Below the pieces are notes generated by a model, which was not told the DNA's origin, made no database searches, and saw only the letters and a program-made list of their open reading frames with translations. Source: JBFXDI01 sp050181295 (GTDB taxonomy: Bacteria; Pseudomonadota; Alphaproteobacteria; Rhizobiales; Aestuariivirgaceae). Taken from it: a stretch of 42,186 nt of DNA. The stretch's first letter is position 1, and each line of letters opens with the position of its first letter. Below, in pieces: positions 7,735 through 15,841 of the stretch. Both the position numbers and the translations under genes were made by a program. The stretch lies in assembly GCA_050181295.1 (NCBI GenBank), contig JBFXDI010000019.1, positions 1 through 42,186 of the forward strand, read 5' to 3'.

Positions 7735-8575
7735 GCCCCTCGCGGTACGTGAGATAGCGGAGACGGTAGCCGAGCTCCTCCTTGAGAAGCCGGTTCGAGA
7801 CCCGCTTCGACTCGGCATAGAAGCTCATGGCCATGGGCGAGAGATCGGCATCCTCGAAAGCCACCTCCGGCGGCGGGGCTTGCCCGAGCAACTGCGCGGC
7901 GTAGGCGACGACGTCCTGCGGCGGCGCCGGCTCGTCGTCCGCCACGTTGTAGGCGGCGCCAGGTCGCGGCTTGGCGATCGAGGCCTCGAGCGCGCCCGCG
8001 ATGTCCTCGACATGGATGCGCGAGAACACCTGGCCCGGCTTGACGATGCGCCTGGCGGTTCCGTCCAGCACGCTTTCGAGCTGGTTGCGGCCGGGTCCAT
8101 AGATGCTGGGCAGGCGGAAGATATGCATCGGCAGGCCGCTGTCGCGGTGGAGATCCATCCAGGACGTCTCGGCGGCAAGACGCCGGTGCCCGCGGTCGGT
8201 CGAGGGCGCGAGCGGCGAGGTCTCGTCCACCCAACCGCCGCCCTTGTCGCCGTAGACGCCGGTGGTCGAAAGATAGCCGGCCCACCGAAGCTCCTTCGCA
8301 TGCCCGGCGAGCGCATCACCTGCGGCTGCGAGGACCGGATCGCCCGCAGGCGTCGGCGGCACCGAGGAGAGCATATGGGTCACCCCTTCGAGCGCACCGT
8401 CGGGCAGAGGTTCCGAGCCCTCGAACTTGAAGGCTCGCCACCCCTTTGCCGCGATGGCCTCGACGCCTTCCGCGCTGCGGCTGGTGCCGGTGATAAGCCA
8501 GCCCTTCGCCGCCAGCCGCTCCGCCAGCACGCCCGCGCTGTAGCCGAGCCCGAAGCAGAAGAGATGCGGCCGCAT
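7697..8575 (-). CDS. NAD(P)-dependent extended SDR / epimerase-like protein (YeeZ type)
   Basis: A 292-residue Rossmann-fold protein. The N-terminus FCFGLGYSAGVLAERLAAKGW is a nucleotide-binding glycine motif, followed by GTSRSAEG. STTGVYGDKGGGWVDE and FRLPSIYGPGRN are typical of NAD-dependent epimerase/dehydratase relatives. The usual YxxxK catalytic pair is not clear, which is common in YeeZ-like members, so the reaction is unknown. It is the third gene of a GST-queG-SDR operon, starting 1 base after the queG stop, and its tail runs 38 bases into the convergent hydrolase gene. Confidence 0.8.
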   Translation of the reverse strand: MRPHLFCFGLGYSAGVLAERLAAKGWLITGTSRSAEGVEAIAAKGWRAFKFEGSEPLPDGALEGVTHMLSSVPPTPAGDPVLAAAGDALAGHAKELRWAGYLSTTGVYGDKGGGWVDETSPLAPSTDRGHRRLAAETSWMDLHRDSGLPMHIFRLPSIYGPGRNQLESVLDGTARRIVKPGQVFSRIHVEDIAGALEASIAKPRPGAAYNVADDEPAPPQDVVAYAAQLLGQAPPPEVAFEDADLSPMAMSFYAESKRVSNRLLKEELGYRLRYLTYREGLTALLAKLPRRP

Positions 8576-8576
8576 G

Positions 8577-9689
8577 TCAGGCGGCCCGCTCCCATTCGGC
8601 CCGGACGGCGGCGTCCGTCTCCTCCGGCAGGATGCATTGCCGGAAGCGCTTCAGGCTTTCGCTCGCCAGTCTGCCCAGCGCCCAGACGGCCATGGCCCTG
8701 ACCAGCGGCGAGGCGTCCCTGAGCCCAGCCTCTGCGCTCCCGGCGAGGCCAGCATCGCCGCTGTTGCCGATGGCGATCATCACGTTGCGGACGAAGCGGT
8801 CGCGGCCCGTGCGCTTGATGGACGTGCCGGCGAAGCGCTCTCGGAAGGCTTTATCGTCCAGGGCAGCAAGCTCCGCGAGCGGCGGCGCGACGAGATCCTC
8901 GCGCGCGTCGAGCTTGGCCTCCCGTCCGAGCTCGGCGAACTTGTTCCAGGGGCAGGCCGCGAGGCAGTCGTCGCATCCGAAGATGCGGTTGCCCATGGGC
9001 GCCCGGAACTCTTGCCCGATGTGTCCCGCGTGCTCGATCGTGAGGTATGAGATGCATCGGCGCGCGTCGAGCTGGTAGGGCGCGGGGAAGGCGTCGGTGG
9101 GGCAGGCGTCGAGGCAGGCGCGGCAGGAGCCGCAATGGTCAGCCTCGGGCGCGTCCGGTTCGAGCGCGGCATCGGTGAGGATCACGCCGAGGAAAAACCA
9201 CGAGCCGAGCGAGCGCGAGACGAGGTTGGTGTGCTTGCCCTGCCAGCCGAGGCCCGCGAGCTGCGCCAGCGGCTTCTCCATGAGCGGCGCGGTGTCGACG
9301 AAGACCTTGATCTCCGTGCCCGCTCTTCGTGCCAGCCATTGCGCAAGCTGCTTGAGCTTCCCTTTGACCACTTCGTGATAGTCGCGGCCGCGCGCATAGA
9401 GGGCGATAGTGCCCGCATCTCGCTTTGCAACGCCGGCCAGCGGCGCGCCTTCCGGTCCGTAGTTCATCGCGAGCACGATGGCGGTCTTGGCGTTGCCCCA
9501 CATCCGCTCGGGGCTCGATCGCCTCTCCGCCTTGTCGGCGATCCACTGCATCTCGCCGTGACGGTCGGCCTCGATGAAGGCCGCGAGGCGCATGGCCGTG
9601 ATTTCCGGAAGGCGCGCCGGCGCGATGGACACGGCGTCGAATCCTTCCCTCCGTGCCCGCGCCTCAAGTTCCTGTCGGAGCGCCGGCAT
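8577..9689 (-). CDS. queG: Epoxyqueuosine reductase
   Basis: A 370-residue cobalamin- and iron-sulfur-dependent enzyme that reduces epoxyqueuosine to queuosine in tRNA, the last step of queuosine synthesis. The N-terminal domain holds GNAKTAIVLAMNYGP and KVFVDTAPLMEKPLA, with the likely general acid at D132. Two [4Fe-4S] clusters are supplied by CGSCRACLDACPTDA and by RRCISYLTIEH together with FGCDDCLAACPW. A HEAT-like C-terminal segment (about residues 290-360) completes the QueG architecture. It starts 13 bases after the upstream GST gene and nearly touches the SDR gene. Confidence 0.96.
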   Translation of the reverse strand: MPALRQELEARARREGFDAVSIAPARLPEITAMRLAAFIEADRHGEMQWIADKAERRSSPERMWGNAKTAIVLAMNYGPEGAPLAGVAKRDAGTIALYARGRDYHEVVKGKLKQLAQWLARRAGTEIKVFVDTAPLMEKPLAQLAGLGWQGKHTNLVSRSLGSWFFLGVILTDAALEPDAPEADHCGSCRACLDACPTDAFPAPYQLDARRCISYLTIEHAGHIGQEFRAPMGNRIFGCDDCLAACPWNKFAELGREAKLDAREDLVAPPLAELAALDDKAFRERFAGTSIKRTGRDRFVRNVMIAIGNSGDAGLAGSAEAGLRDASPLVRAMAVWALGRLASESLKRFRQCILPEETDAAVRAEWERAA

Positions 9690-9702
9690 CAGCGTTCACG
9701 CT

Positions 9703-10389
9703 TCAGAAATCGAGATCCGCGTAGACGCGGGAAGGCGGCATGCCGCTGATCCGGTCTGCGAGCAGGGATCGGAAGGTCGGGCGGCTCTTGATGCGCTGAT
9801 ACCAGGCCTTGGCCCGTGGGTTGTCGCCCCAGGGCATGTCACCCAGATAGTCGATGACGGAAATGTGGGCCGCCGCCGCGAGATCGGCGCCCGTCAACCG
9901 GTCTCCGGCGAGCCAGTTGCGGGCCTCAGCCAGCATCGCGATGTAGTCGAGATGGCGGCGGATCGCGCCGAGCGCCGAGCGCACCAGCGGCATTTCGGGC
10001 GCTCCTCCGCCCCGCTCCTTGGGCAGGAAGCGCCGCACCACCTTTTCCGAGAGGAGGGGCTGGCTGACCTCGTGGAAGAACAGGGTGTCGAACCAGGCGA
10101 TGAGGCGGCGCGCCTCGGCCCGCTCGGCGGCGGAGGAGCCGATGAGTGTCCGCTCGCGGCTGCCGCGCGTGTCGTCCAGATATTCGGAAACCGCCTCGAT
10201 CCCCGAAGCGATGCTGCCGTCATTGTCGATGAAGACGGGGAGCGTCCCGGAAGGGCTGAGCGCCAGGAAGGTTTCGCGCCCCTCCCATGGCCGCTCCTCG
10301 TTGAGTTCCGCCTCTTCGCCATATTCACCGAGCGACACGCGGATGCGGCGGCTGAAGGGGTCGAGCGGGAAGTGGATGAGTTTCGCCAT
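9703..10389 (-). CDS. Glutathione S-transferase family protein
   Basis: A 228-residue cytosolic GST-fold protein. The thioredoxin-like N-terminal domain begins KLIHFPLDPFSRRIRVSLGEYG and has SGTLPVFIDNDGSIASGIEAVSEYL, where the proline and the following residues form the glutathione site. The C-terminal helical domain contains GDRLTGADLAAAAHISVIDYLGD, the usual N-capping box. The substrate is unknown. It is the first gene of the GST-queG-SDR operon. Confidence 0.88.
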   Translation of the reverse strand: MAKLIHFPLDPFSRRIRVSLGEYGEEAELNEERPWEGRETFLALSPSGTLPVFIDNDGSIASGIEAVSEYLDDTRGSRERTLIGSSAAERAEARRLIAWFDTLFFHEVSQPLLSEKVVRRFLPKERGGGAPEMPLVRSALGAIRRHLDYIAMLAEARNWLAGDRLTGADLAAAAHISVIDYLGDMPWGDNPRAKAWYQRIKSRPTFRSLLADRISGMPPSRVYADLDF

Positions 10390-10549
10390 GATCTCCGGCT
10401 AGGGCGTCGAGGAAAGCGCTCCGGACGCCGTGTTGCGGCCGGAAGACGCGGCCGGTATAGAACCGGCCCCGCGGAAATCCAAGAGATTCGCTTGCTGTGA
10501 TTCGCCTCGGGTGGTTCGGGGCCGGCGACTTTCCGGAAAGGGGGCGTGC

Positions 10550-11362
10550 ATGCCCATCGAGCAGATCATCGTGCTGGCCATCGTCCAGGGCCTCACCGAA
10601 TTCCTTCCCATCTCCTCATCCGGCCACCTCATCCTCGTGCCGATCCTGACGGGCTGGCGGGATCAGGGCCTTCTCGTCGACGTCATGACCCACATGGGCT
10701 CGCTGCTCGCTGTCCTCGTTTATTTCCACAAGGACGTCTGGGGCCTCGTCAAGGGTGGCGTTGAGCTCCTTTTCGGCCGCATGACAGACTATGGCCGGCT
10801 GGCGCTTATCATCCTCGCCGCCACCGTGCCGGCGGTGGCCTTCGGCCTCGTGCTGAGGAAGCTCGGATTGACGGAGAGCTTCAGGAGTTCCGAACTCATC
10901 GCCTGGAATGCCATCGTCTGGGGCGTGGTCATGTTCGTCGCCGACTGGTTCGGCCGCCAGGAGAAGCACCTCGCCGACATGCGGCTCGCACCCGCGCTTC
11001 TCATCGGCGTCGCGCAGGCGCTGGCGCTCATTCCGGGCACCAGCCGCTCCGGCATCACCATCACGGCTGCCCGGGCACTCGGCTTCACGCGGCCCGAGGC
11101 GGCGCGTTTCTCGTTCCTTTTGGGCATTCCGGCGATTGCCGGCGCCGGCATCCTCGTCGTGGGCGAGGCGGTGGAAAGCGGCGAGACGATCTCCACGGAC
11201 GCGCTCCTGACCGGCGGGCTCACCTTCTTCACCGCGCTCGCCGCCATCGCCATCCTCATGGCGGCTGTCCGGCGCTTCAGCCTTCTGCCCTTCACGATCT
11301 ACCGCGTGCTCCTGGGCGTGCTGCTTCTGTGGCTGATCAGCGTTGGCCTGATCCAGGCTTGA
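10550..11362 (+). CDS. uppP: Undecaprenyl-diphosphatase
   Basis: A 270-residue polytopic inner-membrane enzyme (BacA/UppP) that dephosphorylates undecaprenyl diphosphate and so recycles the lipid carrier for peptidoglycan and polysaccharide synthesis. Its loss or excess alters bacitracin sensitivity in other bacteria. GLTEFLPISSSGHLIL near residues 14-29 and PGTSRSGITI near residue 165 are the two signature motifs. About eight hydrophobic helices follow the family pattern. I chose ATG 10550, preceded by GGAAAGGGGG, over an in-frame reading from 10430 that adds 40 non-hydrophobic residues. It converges with the next gene, ending 7 bases away. Confidence 0.95.
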   Translation: MPIEQIIVLAIVQGLTEFLPISSSGHLILVPILTGWRDQGLLVDVMTHMGSLLAVLVYFHKDVWGLVKGGVELLFGRMTDYGRLALIILAATVPAVAFGLVLRKLGLTESFRSSELIAWNAIVWGVVMFVADWFGRQEKHLADMRLAPALLIGVAQALALIPGTSRSGITITAARALGFTRPEAARFSFLLGIPAIAGAGILVVGEAVESGETISTDALLTGGLTFFTALAAIAILMAAVRRFSLLPFTIYRVLLGVLLLWLISVGLIQA

Positions 11363-11369
11363 TGGAGGA

Positions 11370-12338
11370 TCAGCCGTTGACGGTCGTGAACTGCCCGGCC
11401 TTGCGATAGCGGTAGAGATAGGCGGGCACGATGGCGTCGATGGATTGCGGCTGGATGCCGAGCCCCTCGAGCGTGCGTCGATCGGCCTTGGCCTCGGGGC
11501 TCACCACATTGTCTTTCCGCAGCATCTCCACCTGATCCAGCGTGAGCAGCGGCTTGGGCAGGAGACCCAGGACGGCGCCCTGGATCCTCGCCACGCTCCA
11601 CGGCACCGGCACCAGCAGGCGCTTGCGTCCCGCCGTGGCGAGGGTGAAGGCGATGATCTCCTTGAAGCTCCGCACGTCCGGCCCGCCGAGCTCGTAGGTC
11701 TTGGCTTCGCTCGATGGGGTTTCTAGCAGGCGCGCCACCGCTTCTGCCACGTCCACGGCGTAGACCGGCTGGAACAGCGTGTGCCCGCCGCCGATCAGCG
11801 GCAACGCCGGCAGGAAGCGCGCCATGGCGGCGAAACGGTTGAAGAAGTCGTCCTCGGGCCCGAACACGATCGAGGGCCGCACGACCGATGAATCCGGGAA
11901 GGCGCTGAAGGTGCGGGTCTCGCCCTCGGCCTTGCTGCGTCCGTATTCGGAGGAGGACTGCGGATCGGCGCCGATGGCGGAGAAATGAATGAGGCGTTTG
12001 GCGCCTGCAACGCGGGCGGCTTCCGCGACTGCCTCGGCGCCGAACACGTGCACGGCATCGAACGACTGTGCTCCGGATCCCGAGAGCACGCCGACGAGAT
12101 TGATCACCGCATGCGCGCCGCTGACGGCCGCCGCCACGGAGTCCGGATAGCGCACATTTGCCTGCACCGGCATGACTTGCCCGACCTTGCCCAAGGGCTG
12201 CAGGTGGCCTGCCAGGTCCGGCCGCCTGACGCCGACGCGGATGCGGTAGCCGCGCCTTGCCAGGCACTGCACGATGTACCGGCCGATGAAGCCCGAGCCG
12301 CCGAAGATGGTGACGAGGGTCTGCGTGGGGTCGATCAT
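11370..12338 (-). CDS. Complex I NDUFA9-like SDR-family protein
   Basis: A 322-residue atypical short-chain dehydrogenase with the nucleotide motif TIFGGSGFIGRYIVQCLARRGY at the start. AVINLVGVL, LIHFSAIGAD and SEYGRSKAEGE follow, then VRPSIVFGPEDDFFNRFA. This is the pattern of the NDUFA9 accessory subunit of mitochondrial complex I and its alphaproteobacterial relatives. The YxxxK pair is present as YGRSK. No nuo genes are nearby. It may bind NADPH structurally or be an oxidoreductase; which is not visible. Confidence 0.85.
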   Translation of the reverse strand: MIDPTQTLVTIFGGSGFIGRYIVQCLARRGYRIRVGVRRPDLAGHLQPLGKVGQVMPVQANVRYPDSVAAAVSGAHAVINLVGVLSGSGAQSFDAVHVFGAEAVAEAARVAGAKRLIHFSAIGADPQSSSEYGRSKAEGETRTFSAFPDSSVVRPSIVFGPEDDFFNRFAAMARFLPALPLIGGGHTLFQPVYAVDVAEAVARLLETPSSEAKTYELGGPDVRSFKEIIAFTLATAGRKRLLVPVPWSVARIQGAVLGLLPKPLLTLDQVEMLRKDNVVSPEAKADRRTLEGLGIQPQSIDAIVPAYLYRYRKAGQFTTVNG

Positions 12339-12466
12339 GACGGTTCCGTTCGGCTATCCGCTTTGATCTTCATAGCTGCGAAGAAGTGGCGCGCAAGGCA
12401 TTTTACCCGCGCCTGCCCGGAAATGGCCACAAGCCATGGGCCAGATTGGGCGAGGAGGCGACATCC

Positions 12467-13264
12467 TTGCGAACCGCCCTGCTTGTCCTGTTCCTGGCTC
12501 TGACCGGCCTTCGTCCCGCATTCGCCGATCCGGGGCCGAGCCAGTGCCTCGCCGTGGCCGAAGCGCCCGCGCACATCCAGCCGGTCTCGATCCGCGTGAT
12601 CAGTGTCGAGAAGGATCAGGTACGCCTGACCTTCATCGGCCATTCGACCTTCAGGATCGAGACGGCGGGCGGCATTACCGTCGCCACCGACTATGCCGGC
12701 TGGGCGGGAGCGAACGTGGTGCCCGACGTCGTCACCATGAACCATGCCCACGCGACCCACTACACTGACAGCCCCGATCCCCGCATCCGGCACGTGCTGC
12801 GGGGTTGGAACCCGGCCGGCGGCGCCGCGAAACATGATCTCGAGGTGGGCGACGTGCGCATCCGCAACGTGCCGACCGACATCCGGCTCTGGGGCGGTGG
12901 CATGGAGCCCGATAGCAACTCGATCTTCATCTTCGAGGTCGCCGGTCTTTGCATCGGGCATCTGGGACATCTGCACCACGAGCTGCGCCCGGAGCATATC
13001 GGGCTCATCGGTCGGCTCGACATCGTGATGGTGCCGGTCGACGGCAGCTACACCATGGCGCAGGCCAATATGATCGAAGTCCTGAAGGCCCTGCGTGCGC
13101 GCCTCGTCCTGCCGATGCACTATTTCGGCCCTTCGACCCTTTCGCGCTTCCTGGCAGGCATGGGAAAGGAGTTCGAGGTCGAGGTGAAGTCGGAGCCGAC
13201 GATGGTCGTATCGATGGCGACCCTTCCGGAGGCCCCGAAGATCGTCATCCTGCCGGGATACTGA
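12467..13264 (+). CDS. Exported metallo-beta-lactamase-fold (UlaG-like) hydrolase
   Basis: A 265-residue protein with a clear signal peptide (LRTALLVLFLALTGLRPAFA) and then a UlaG-type MBL domain: LTFIGHSTFRIETAGGITVATDY, VVTMNHAHATHY, GHLGHLHHEL, VMVPVDGSYTM and LVLPMHYFGP. I start it at TTG 12467, which GAGGAGG precedes; earlier in-frame ATGs would put basic, non-conserved residues before the signal peptide. In the metal motif the expected HxHxDH reads HAHATH (within NHAHATHY), so the second-metal Asp is a Thr. It is probably periplasmic. The substrate is unknown. Confidence 0.85.
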   Translation: MRTALLVLFLALTGLRPAFADPGPSQCLAVAEAPAHIQPVSIRVISVEKDQVRLTFIGHSTFRIETAGGITVATDYAGWAGANVVPDVVTMNHAHATHYTDSPDPRIRHVLRGWNPAGGAAKHDLEVGDVRIRNVPTDIRLWGGGMEPDSNSIFIFEVAGLCIGHLGHLHHELRPEHIGLIGRLDIVMVPVDGSYTMAQANMIEVLKALRARLVLPMHYFGPSTLSRFLAGMGKEFEVEVKSEPTMVVSMATLPEAPKIVILPGY

Positions 13265-13345
13265 TCCCAATGAACCTCCCCTGAAGGGTGCTTTCAGCGC
13301 CCTGTCATTGGCGGCCCGCTATCTGATTCCGCACCGTTCGTCCGG

Positions 13346-13383
13346 CTCCCCTCCCGTGAGTACAGGGAGAGGCTGGGGAGGGG
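13346..13383. repeat. C-rich/G-rich inverted repeat upstream of tRNA-Leu
   Basis: CCCCTCCC and GGGAGGGG form a stem in the 261-base gap between the MBL gene and the tRNA. It resembles common intergenic stems in GC-rich proteobacteria. A small hairpin AGGGTGC/GCGCCCT at 13285-13303, just after the MBL stop, may help end that transcript. Confidence 0.4.
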
Positions 13384-13483
13384 TGGCGGGAACGCCACCG
13401 ACCGCCCTCCTGCCGCCCCGACCCCTCTCGCCGGTCTCGACGGGAAGCGCTTGAATTCCGCGCCTGAGCCGCGCCGCCCCGTG

Positions 13484-13513
13484 TTGACAACGCCGAGGGC
13501 GGGCCGATATGAG
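13484..13513 (+). promoter_or_regulatory. Promoter of tRNA-Leu
   Basis: A perfect TTGACA -35 box and TATGAG -10 box are separated by 18 bases. The -10 box ends 12 bases before the mature tRNA begins, so the 5' leader would be only a few bases long. Confidence 0.7.
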
Positions 13514-13525
13514 AGCCCACCTCCT

Positions 13526-13612
13526 GCCCAGGTGGCGGAACTGGTAGACGCGCTAGTTTCAGGTACTAGTGGCCGAAAGGTCGTGGAAGTTCGAGTCTTC
13601 TCCTGGGCACCA
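13526..13612 (+). tRNA. tRNA-Leu (anticodon CAG)
   Basis: An 87-base type II tRNA with CCA encoded. Acceptor arms GCCCAGG and CCTGGGC pair fully. The anticodon stem is CTAGT/ACTAG with loop TTCAGGT, giving anticodon CAG at 13560-13562 (reads CUG). The long variable arm GTGGCCGAAAGGTCGT and the T-loop TTCGAGT fit leucine tRNA. Confidence 0.97.
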
Positions 13613-13727
13613 CTTCGAGCCGGTTTCGCTGACGGCTCTCCGTTCGGCCGCATATGACGCTCGTGCCCTTGGGGGCACTGTCATGGCCGGGCCCAGGCGT
13701 CGGCCTTGACCAGGGAAGGGCCGGATT

Positions 13728-14339
13728 TTGGCGACCAAGCTTCACAGGGGCGATTTGCCTGCCGGCATCGATTTCGGATCCGTGGTGGCGGTGGACACCG
13801 AGACCATGGGCCTCGATCTTAAGCGCGATGCGCTCTGCCTGATCCAGCTTTCGGCCGGAGACGGAAACGCCCATCTCGTGCAGATCGACCGGGCAAACCG
13901 CGAGGCGCCGCATCTGAAGGCGCTGCTGGAAAATCCTGCGGTCCTCAAGATCTTCCATTTCGCCCGCTTCGATATCGCCGTCCTCAAGGCCCATCTCGGC
14001 GTCGAGGTCACACCCCTCTACTGCACCAAGATCGCCTCGCGGCTCGTGCGCACCTACACCGATCGCCATGGGCTCAAGGATCTCGTGCGCGAGCTTCTGG
14101 GGATCGAACTCTCCAAGCAGCAGCAGAGCTCGGACTGGGGGGCGCCCGTGATCTCCGACGCCCAGAAGCAATATGCCGCGCAGGACGTCCTCTACCTGCA
14201 CGAGATCAAGGCGAGGCTGGACCAGATGCTGCGCCGGGAGGGGCGCGAGGCTCTGGCCCAGGCATGCTTCTCGTTCCTTCCGGTGCGGGCGACCCTTGAC
14301 CTCTCGGGCTGGCGGGAGGAAGACATTTTTGCCCACTAG
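13728..14339 (+). CDS. Short ribonuclease D-like 3'-5' exonuclease
   Basis: A 203-residue protein that consists only of a DEDDy exonuclease domain. The four motifs are VDTETMGL (DxE), HFARFDIAVL (D), and YAAQDVLYL with Tyr and Asp. HRDC domains of full-length RNase D (about 380 residues) are absent; short versions at this position are usual in Rhizobiales. It probably trims RNA 3' ends. The start is TTG 13728, with GGGAAGGG upstream. It precedes the lpt genes on the same strand by 169 bases, and I see no clear promoter in that gap. Confidence 0.88.
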   Translation: MATKLHRGDLPAGIDFGSVVAVDTETMGLDLKRDALCLIQLSAGDGNAHLVQIDRANREAPHLKALLENPAVLKIFHFARFDIAVLKAHLGVEVTPLYCTKIASRLVRTYTDRHGLKDLVRELLGIELSKQQQSSDWGAPVISDAQKQYAAQDVLYLHEIKARLDQMLRREGREALAQACFSFLPVRATLDLSGWREEDIFAH

Positions 14340-14508
14340 GCCATCGCGGGGTTTTTCTCGAACGGTTCCCGGCGCGGGCGGCTGCATCGTCGCGCGTTTC
14401 TCCGGGGCTGGACGGGTTCGGCTATCGCTTTCCCTGATGGCGGATGGAAGCGGCTCGTTCTGAGATCATGCGGACAGGGGCGGGTCGGCCGCGAAACTGA
14501 GACGTCTT

Positions 14509-15165
14509 ATGGTAGCCACTGACGGTCGAAATCCTGCGCGCGCGGCTGCGCCTTTGCCTTCGGGGCGAACCCGGCGCGGGTCGGTCGTGCGCATGCTGAG
14601 TTGGCTTTCCGTCGCCGTGACGCTGGTCCTGCTCGGCGTTTTCGCCGTGCAGATCGGCACCTTCGAATCGCTCAAGCCCACCCAGCGGCCAGCCCAGACC
14701 CCGGCCGTGGGCGCGGACGAAACGAAGGTCCAGACATCGACCATCACCGGCTTCGACAAGGATTCCCAACCCTATTCGGTCAATGCCGCCGATGCCGTTC
14801 AGGATTCGAAGGAGCCCAACCTCGTCCATCTGAAGACGGTGAGCGCGACCCTCAAGCGGACCTCGGGCGAAAACCTCCGGCTGGACGCGAACGCCGCGCG
14901 TTATGACAGGGATGCAGAAATTCTTGATCTTAACGGAAACGTCAATGTGGTATCGCCGGATCGTTTTACGGCTATCATGTCGACGGCGCAGGTGACGCTT
15001 AAGGACAAGCGCTTCCGTTCGGAAGTTCCTGTTTCCGTTGCCCTTCGGAACGGCACGATCGACGCCAGAGGCGTCGAAATCACGGATGACGGGGATCGGA
15101 TTCTGTTCTTCAATGGCGTAAAGGCCAAGTTCAATCAGGCCAAGCAAGGGAGCGCCCAGCCATGA
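14509..15165 (+). CDS. lptC: LPS export protein LptC
   Basis: A 218-residue bitopic inner-membrane protein. One transmembrane helix (about residues 30-47, WLSVAVTLVLLGVFAVQI) follows a basic cytoplasmic tail. The periplasmic domain holds SVNAADAVQDSKEPNLVHLKTVSATLKR and LDANAARYDRDAEILDLNGNVNV, the repeating beta-jellyroll pattern of LptC/OstA-like proteins. LptC receives lipopolysaccharide from the LptBFG transporter and passes it to LptA. Its TGA overlaps the lptA ATG by 4 bases, so the two are translationally coupled. Confidence 0.9.
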   Translation: MVATDGRNPARAAAPLPSGRTRRGSVVRMLSWLSVAVTLVLLGVFAVQIGTFESLKPTQRPAQTPAVGADETKVQTSTITGFDKDSQPYSVNAADAVQDSKEPNLVHLKTVSATLKRTSGENLRLDANAARYDRDAEILDLNGNVNVVSPDRFTAIMSTAQVTLKDKRFRSEVPVSVALRNGTIDARGVEITDDGDRILFFNGVKAKFNQAKQGSAQP

Positions 15166-15797
15166 CGGCCAAAATCCTGCCCACTGCGCTTGCGATCCTT
15201 CTGGTCGCGGCCGGGTCGGCCGCTGCACAGACGGCGACCGAGACGACCGCGCCCACGCCGGCGCCGGCCGCCAAGCAGGACGAGCAGCCCGCCGATGCCG
15301 CCAAGGCGGACCAGGCAGGCCAGAACGCCAAGCCCGCCGAGGAAAAGAAGACCGGCAAGGACGGCAAGCCCAAGGACAAGGCCAACAGCAAGCCGGTCGA
15401 TATCGAAGCGGACCAGATGGAGATCCTGCAGAAGGAGAAGCGCGCCATCTTCTCGGGCAAGGTCAACGCGACGCGCGACACTGTCAACCTCAAGACGGAC
15501 AAGCTTGTCGTGACCTATTCCGAGACGCCGGAGACGGACGGCAGCAAGAAGACGGACGTGACTTTCCTCGACGCGGCCGGCAACGTCCTGATCGTCACGC
15601 GCAATCAGCGGATCACCGGCGAGAAGGCGCACATGGACGTGAAGGCCAACAAGGTGCGCGTGGACGGCAACGTGACGGTGACGCAAGGCAAGACGATCAT
15701 GCACGGCCCGACGCTTCTGGTTGACCTGGACAACGACACCAGCGAAATGACCGGCGGAAGGGTCAAGGGCAGCTTCGTACCCAATGACAATGACTGA
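15162..15797 (+). CDS. lptA: LPS transport periplasmic protein LptA
   Basis: A 211-residue periplasmic bridge protein. A signal peptide ending AAGSAAAQ is followed by an unusually long Ala/Pro/Lys-rich linker (about residues 25-70, many EEKKTGKDGKPKDK-like residues). The OstA-like domain begins near residue 72 (VDIEADQMEILQKEKRAIFSG). It contains repeated GxVNATRD-like and MDVKANKVRVDGNVTVTQG strands. LptA forms the periplasmic path that carries lipopolysaccharide to LptD. It overlaps lptC and is followed by lptB 44 bases later. Confidence 0.92.
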   Translation: MTAKILPTALAILLVAAGSAAAQTATETTAPTPAPAAKQDEQPADAAKADQAGQNAKPAEEKKTGKDGKPKDKANSKPVDIEADQMEILQKEKRAIFSGKVNATRDTVNLKTDKLVVTYSETPETDGSKKTDVTFLDAAGNVLIVTRNQRITGEKAHMDVKANKVRVDGNVTVTQGKTIMHGPTLLVDLDNDTSEMTGGRVKGSFVPNDND

Positions 15798-15841
15798 GTT
15801 CTTGCCTCGATGCGCCCCGCGCGCCGTTTCATTCAATCTTA

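Noticed and set aside
13294..13657. Small frames over the tRNA-Leu locus
   Set aside because: The DNA is a tRNA gene with its promoter; the frames cross the tRNA stems.
13617..13678. Hairpins GAGCCG/CGGCTC and GTGCCC/GGGCAC after the tRNA as its terminator
   Set aside because: Both stems are only six pairs and no T-run follows, so they are too weak to annotate.
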